Assembly: GCA_025617745.1 (NCBI GenBank)
Contig: CM046869.1
Location: forward strand, 10,497,168 to 10,561,167
Reading direction: 5' to 3'
Source of the DNA: Heliocidaris erythrogramma
Taxonomy: Eukaryota > Echinodermata > Echinoidea > Camarodonta > Echinometridae
Length of the DNA: 64,000 bases
This document shows positions 59,453-64,000 of this stretch, in pieces. A model generated the notes under the pieces. It saw only the letters and a program-made list of their open reading frames with translations. It ran no database searches and had not been told where the DNA came from. Both the position numbers and the translations under genes were made by a program. The stretch's first letter is position 1; the number at the start of each line of letters is the position of its first letter.

Positions 59453-60591
59453 TAGACTAGACCGAAAAATCAGTCCATTTCGTTCAGGGATATGCTCCGC
59501 TGAGACTATGTCTGGCTTCACAGAATCCCTCTCTTACGTAGACCGACGTCTACCCCGCGCACTCATATAGGTGTATTTTGTCTATGTGCTTTATGGTGCT
59601 ACGAATGTTTGGCACATCGCGGCAGAGCTCTACCCTCCTGCTTTTTACTTTTACTTGGGCCAAAGTTTGATGAAAATATCACAAATACCACACAACACAA
59701 AATCACCAACTCTTCTCATACTTCAGTGAAAATGAATAAAATTGCGGTAGGCGTAGAGACTGAATGATCGCTTATGCCGTAGTAGGGGGGCCTACATGTA
59801 ATAGTACAGTCGGTGTATTGCGATCGACACACACACAGTATTGCCAATCAACATTGAAAGGCATTCAAACTGTACAAAATAGAAATGGCGATATTTTATC
59901 ATCTTTTTAGTATCATAAGGAATGTTTACAAGAAAAAAATCTGGAATAAGATCATTTATAATTCAATTTGAGGTGAGTAGCAGTGCACAAAAAGAAATGG
60001 GTTTGACAAGATTTCCTGTTTGGGGGAGAGCGTCTTAGGGTGCGTTTATGATTACTTTTGAAGGCAGAATGAGCGTTTGAAATGCTCATCGTAAACGCTC
60101 ATCATATATGCTCATCGTAAACGCAATTCCACGGGGGAATGTTTATACTTCCCTTCTCCAGGCGAATTCGGGCTCTGCAGCTGGATTCACAAACCTGCAC
60201 TGTGCATGCTACGTTGACCCGGGACGCAGGTCAAGTTGGGGCGCACGCTTTTCCGAAACTGAATGTATACTGTGATATTTTCGTTTCGCGATCTCGCACT
60301 CGACTATCGCCTTTCTCGGTCTCGATTTACGGTTATTATTTCAGCTATTTACGTCTATTATTTCAGTTATTACGTCCGTGGACTTCCTACCATGGTGGGA
60401 AAAGTGAGAGCCGACCAACATTGTCACTGACCGGGTACAAGTAATTACAACTGGCAGTCTTGCACATCTCTCAACTCAACATTACGTTAAAATAGATTTA
60501 CAATAAAATATTTGTAATTAAATATTATAATTGATAGGATTGAAGTAAACTGAATATCTCATAAAGAAAGTAAATGTGAGAAAATTACAAT

Positions 60592-60662
60592 GCCCCGACC
60601 GGGATTCGAACCCGGGACCCTGGATTACATGACCAGTGCTCTATCAAATGAGCTATCCGTGC
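60592..60662 (-). tRNA. tRNA-Thr(TGT)-like, copy 1 (likely decayed)
   Basis: Read on the minus strand: D arm GCTC..GAGC, then the block GAGCACTGGTCATGTAATCC, close to vertebrate tRNA-Thr(TGT). The anticodon by position is TGT. T33 is replaced by A. The T arm CCGGG-TTCGAAT-CCCGG is perfect. The acceptor GCACGGA/TCGGGGC has two mismatches, more than copy 2. TTTT follows the gene. Short inverted words ATGTGAGA..TTAC flank it on both sides. Confidence 0.6.
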
Positions 60663-60916
60663 TCCCGTCGAAGCAAAGTAACAATCTCACATGTAGCCCC
60701 TCTCTTTCCATCGAGCGTAGGGGGTACATCCATACCAATTCTATGCGTACACTATATAATTGCCTAACAATGAGACAAGTCTTCCCTGTAAAGTCGGGCA
60801 AATCCATGCAAATGAATTTCTATAGAGGACAATTTGAATTCGTAATTAAATATGATTAATAGGACTGAAGTAAATTGAATATATCATAAAGAAAGTAAAT
60901 GTGAGAAAATTACAAT

Positions 60917-60987
60917 GCCCCGACCGGGATTCGAACCCGGGACCCTGAATTACATGACCAGTGCTCTACCAACTGAGCTATCCGGGC
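60917..60987 (-). tRNA. tRNA-Thr(TGT)-like, copy 2
   Basis: Same design as copy 1. The acceptor GCCCGGA/TCGGGGC has one mismatch and the D arm GCTC-AGTTGGTA-GAGC is regular. The anticodon arm CTGGT/TTCAG closes with a T-T pair around CATGTAA, so position 33 is A here too. This departs from the near-universal U33 and makes normal decoding doubtful. A shared oddity in both copies means it predates the duplication. Confidence 0.65.
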
Positions 60988-61377
60988 TCCCGTCGAAGCC
61001 AAGTAACAATCTCACATATAGCCCCTCTCTTTCCATCGAGCGTAGGGGGTACATCCATACCAATTCCATGCGTACGCTATATAATGGCCTACCAATGATT
61101 TAAGCAAACGTAATGCATGAGTGTGTAGCTCCTCCGCGACGAGCCAAATATTTGTAGCACCATAGAGAAACACACAGCGATGGACCCCAACAGGAGTGGC
61201 AGCGGCAGACTTCGGTCTATTTAGGAGAGGGATTCCGTGAAGCCAGACGTAGTCTCAGCGGAGCATATCCCCGAACGAAATAGACTGATTTTTGCGGTCT
61301 AGAAAATGGCATGCCATTGATTGACATTGTTCTTGCTCTGAGTAAAAGTCTGACTCTAAATTTGATGAGATTCTTTT

Positions 61378-61800
61378 ACAAACTTACTCTTTAGAATATC
61401 AAAATTATATAAAATCAAGCTTTAGAGGAATATTATAGAAATTTTAGGTGCGCAGACATAGGGCTCCCGATTCATATATAATATATGGCTAGAGTGCCCA
61501 AGTCTGCGCAGTGCCCATGTCTGTGCACATGCGTAACTGCACGATTCCAATAAAACAAAACACGCAACGAACACAAACTTTTCATCTTTATCATAGCGAT
61601 AGGTCTTCATGCAAAAAACGAGTTAAAAATTTTTTAAAACAATTCACAAGCCTCAACATGTTGTCTTTCACGTGAGAACTCCCGAACTGTGTGTAAAACG
61701 AATGTGCGCAGACATGTGCACCATTGTTGTTTTTTCAATGCTAATGACACGGCCGCGGTTTCTTGTGAAAATGGCGTTGTTCTTGCTCTAATTTTGACGA
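61378..61800. mobile_element. foldback family F, diverged copy
   Basis: Shares with 39830-40447 the words GTGCGCAGACATAGGGCTCC, GGCTAGAGTGCCCAAGT, AAACAAAACACGCAACGAAC and GTTGTCTTTCACGTGAGAACT. The arms are imperfect. Confidence 0.6.
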
Positions 61801-61972
61801 GTCTTTTTTTTTACAAACTGACTCTTTAGGGCTATTATATCTAATATGCCCAGTAATCCTCAATTGGCAAGAATCCTACCTAGGATATCAAAAAAACAGC
61901 AGAACGGAGGTATAGATAGGATTTGTATGGAGCGGAGGTATATAGTGCAGCAAGATCAGATTCGCTGTCAAT

Positions 61973-62075
61973 TGCTCGTGGTCTAGGGGTAAAGGCGTCT
62001 GGTCAGACTGTCAGAGTATTCTCTTTCTACACTGCACTCGCGTTTAAGGTCCCGGGTTCGAATCCCGCTCTTTCT
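61973..62075 (+). tRNA. tRNA-like sequence, extended middle
   Basis: An A-box-like TGGTCTAGGGGTAAAGG at 61979 and a B box GGTTCGAATCC at 62055-62065 are about 65 bp apart, as in a tRNA with an intron or long variable arm. The words TCTGGTCAGA and GAGTATTCTC could form extra stems. The acceptor ends do not pair well. It is probably a tRNA pseudogene or a tRNA-derived repeat. An 8-bp inverted word, CAGCAAGA / TCTTGCTG, flanks it. Confidence 0.4.
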
Positions 62076-62199
62076 TGCTGATAATTTTTTCAGTTATGAA
62101 TCGATAACGATAGCGTTTATTCCGTTATAAATAACTGAATTTCAACAATGAAAACCAAGAAACTTGACTAATTATTTCCTTGTTCAGGCGGATTTAATG

Positions 62200-62470
62200 G
62201 CGGCTGGGCATAATTAGTCGCACCCACGGACGCTAGATGGCGCTATCGCGCAAGTACACAGATAGTCAATGCGTGATTCGGCCCGCTATGCATGCACACA
62301 CTTCCGATACTGCCTGTGTTAAGCGAATGACAAGCGAATGAATCTGAGATTTTTTCTTTCTGTGATTGGTCCCCCTATGTTTATCAATGACGTATTCTGC
62401 ATGCCTGTGTGTTCATCGACCCGGGATGCGGGATGCCCTTTGCATCCCACCAAACCCAGGATTTTTTCCC
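62200..62470. promoter_or_regulatory. promoter-like GC-richer block
   Basis: This block contains GTGATTGGTCC (an inverted CCAAT box), a TGACGTA word, several CG dinucleotides and GGGATGCGGGATGCCC. Consensus donors exist on both sides: minus-strand ACAAG|GTAAGT near 62525-62530 and plus-strand TTTCAG|GTAAGT near 62825. A bidirectional promoter is possible, but no coding frame supports either direction. Confidence 0.25.
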
Positions 62471-62939
62471 TGAAGGAGCTAAGAAGTGGCGGTATGTATG
62501 CAATTTTAGGCATTTTTATCGCTACTTACCTTGTTCTTGTATAGTTTGAGTGGTTGATTTAGTGAAATGTGTCAGAATCTTTGCATTTTATGGCAGTTGA
62601 GTTCGTTATCTATCGATGCGTCATTGAATAACCGTGCCGCAGTGAATCGCCTATGCCTGTGAGAGGCATAGAAATGGGCTTGTCATGCAGTCAGCCCTTC
62701 GATTTTGGGTTTTGACTATCGATAGTACATGCCTAACATAGCAACGAAGAATATGTCAACGTATTTTTCAGCACATGATATGGACTATTTAGCCCTCATT
62801 TTTCACTATTTATGAGATTTTCAGGTAAGTTTTGAGCCATCTATGTGATAATTGGAATATTAAGCATTATTTTAAGGCATGATTTGTGACTGTGAGTGCT
62901 GTTTTTATTTTTTTGTGGCAGTGGCTACCATAATATTAA

Positions 62940-63060
62940 TCACGACTTTGGCCCTCTTTAGAATATCATCAGGAATAATATAGAATTAAGCTTTGAGGAA
63001 TATTAAAGAAATTCTTCTTCATTTCAGGTCAAAACCTTACGCGGCCAGACATAGGGCTCC
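62940..63060. mobile_element. foldback family F, fragment
   Basis: Shares TTTAGAATATCA, AAGCTTTGAGGAATATTA and CCAGACATAGGGCTCC with 61378-61800 and 39830-40447. Confidence 0.5.
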
Positions 63061-63443
63061 AGCCAATCCGCAGGTCCCCTAAAAGCGCGCTATTTTATTT
63101 CCAGTTCTGCCTGACTATGAATACATAATGAGCATGAACAGCCAGGAACATCTCATTTGCAAACTATTGAATAGACTACTTATCATTCACCAATTGTCAT
63201 GAGTTATACATCAAATAAAAGAAGAGGGATCAGAGATTTGTGACATGCTTTTATTGTGTTCAAAATAAAAGACGAAATTGGTAAAAAATGGTGTTCCTTT
63301 TATGACAAAAAATGGAAATGAAATGAAATATAAATCTGGCCAAAACTACCATAGTTTTATTGTGAGCCAGGGCAAATTTGACATGAGCGTAAAGGGCATT
63401 TTCTGTACTTTCCAAAGATTGAAATAACATTAATGTGCACTTC

Positions 63444-63739
63444 ATGACAGGGTCAGGATCCAGCAATATGTAACCAATGTACACATTTTGTCTTTAAAAA
63501 AGTCAATTCCAGCATTCCGATTGGTTACCACCACGCAAGATGTTTTCTCACAGCTAGGCAACAGCTATGCGCATGTTTGCGCAAGGATGAAGCAACAGGT
63601 TGCGCATTGTTTCATTCAACGCGCACTTGGTTACAGATGGCTCGCTTGCCAATCACAGGGCTAAGATTCTATGGTCTTGACCATGGTCTTGACAACGGAT
63701 AATCTGCGGCTGAATATTGCTGGATCCTGACTCTGTCAT
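63444..63739. mobile_element. MITE with 25-bp inverted ends
   Basis: The left end ATGACAGGGTCAGGATCC continues AGCAATAT; the right end is ATATTGCTGGATCCTGACTC continuing TGTCAT. Length is about 296 bp. The interior is rich in GCGCAT/GCGCAA words. No frame of note. Confidence 0.8.
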
Positions 63740-64000
63740 AAATTTATGGATGTTTTGAATGTAACAATGAAAAAGATGAGATTCCAGCGCTTCCATACAT
63801 ATGTGTCTTGATGGCGGCTCATATACTTTTTATATGTCTTTTAACAACTTGAAATCTTGTGAAAAAAGGGCTTTTGTATGACTATTTCATCAGTTATTTT
63901 AAACAACTTATTTCTAAACTTCTGACTGAAACAAAATGTCCCCGTGTTGGTAAACTATTCATTTATTTTTGCAGAAAGTCTAATGAGCACACCATTAATA
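63740..64000. other. no gene seen
   Basis: AT-rich sequence to the window end; nothing supported. Confidence 0.4.

Larger units (their letters stand above)
60541..61090. repeat. tandem duplication of a tRNA-bearing unit, period about 325 bp
   Basis: The stretch from TGAAGTAAACTGAATATCTC through the tRNA-like sequence to the GCGTACACTATATAAT block repeats from about 60866 to 61087 with about 95% identity. Confidence 0.85.
59453..61303. mobile_element. 1.85-kb element with about 180-bp inverted ends carrying two tRNA-Thr-like genes
   Basis: 59453-59635 and 61120-61303 are inverted copies: GGATATGCTCCGCTGAGACT, GTCTGGCTTCAC and TATGGTGCTAC appear in order on the left and reverse-complemented on the right. 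The outer ends read CTAGACCG and CGGTCTAG. Between them are repeated GCTCATCGTAAACG words (60080-60125) and a tandem pair of tRNA-Thr-like units. No transposase frame and no sure target duplication were found, so calling it a transposon is an inference; a large inverted duplication is the alternative. Confidence 0.6.

Noticed and set aside
62500-62660. Missing first exon of PPP1R11, ending ACAAG|GTAAGT on the minus strand
   Set aside because: No in-frame start codon precedes the donor without a stop, and the sequence lacks the expected Thr/Glu-rich N-terminus.

Overview
The window is animal nuclear DNA: AT-rich, gene-poor, and dominated by dispersed repeats. It is most likely from a marine invertebrate deuterostome, with a sea urchin my best guess. 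That guess rests on the very dense TACATGTA palindromes, many short foldback elements, L2/CR1-type LINE tails, tRNA-derived sequences and one clear host gene. It is an inference from style; no alignment was possible. I saw no bacterial genes, CRISPR array, rRNA or intact viral element.

Host genes. The one gene I recognise with confidence is PPP1R11 (protein phosphatase 1 inhibitor-3) on the minus strand. Its last two coding exons are at 55688-55790 and 53339-53511, joined by consensus splice sites in matching phase; exon 1 was not found. A second, unidentified minus-strand gene is proposed from three short exons with compatible phase-1 junctions: a start exon at 41012-41030, a 42-nt exon at 21183-21224 and a 72-nt exon at 7154-7225. 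A GC-richer, promoter-like region lies upstream of the start exon at about 41031-41460. Most other open frames are low-complexity or repeat-derived.

Layout. 1-9 kb: mostly unique AT-rich DNA with a few GC-richer islands that could be exons or regulatory elements. 9-18 kb: a TIR element, a retrocopy with a 16-bp target duplication, several foldbacks, and a nested pair of DNA transposons. 18-33 kb: MITEs, including pogo-like and Tc1-like ones, and a 1.3-kb pogo-like element. 33-41 kb: sparse repeats, a 5'-truncated LINE and a foldback. 41-48 kb: a very repeat-dense block with poly-G/poly-C runs, a nearly perfect palindrome, a tRNA-Arg gene inside inverted repeats, and a hAT element with an 8-bp target duplication. 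48-53 kb: further MITEs and a second LINE. 53-58 kb: PPP1R11, whose introns and flanks carry MITEs rich in RFX X-box-like and nuclear-receptor-like motifs. 58-64 kb: tRNA-like genes, two of them in a 1.85-kb element with about 180-bp inverted ends.

The most interesting pattern is that several tRNA genes or tRNA-like sequences (Arg-TCT, two Thr-TGT-like, one unassigned) sit inside inverted repeats, as if tRNA transcription units travel within foldback or TIR elements.
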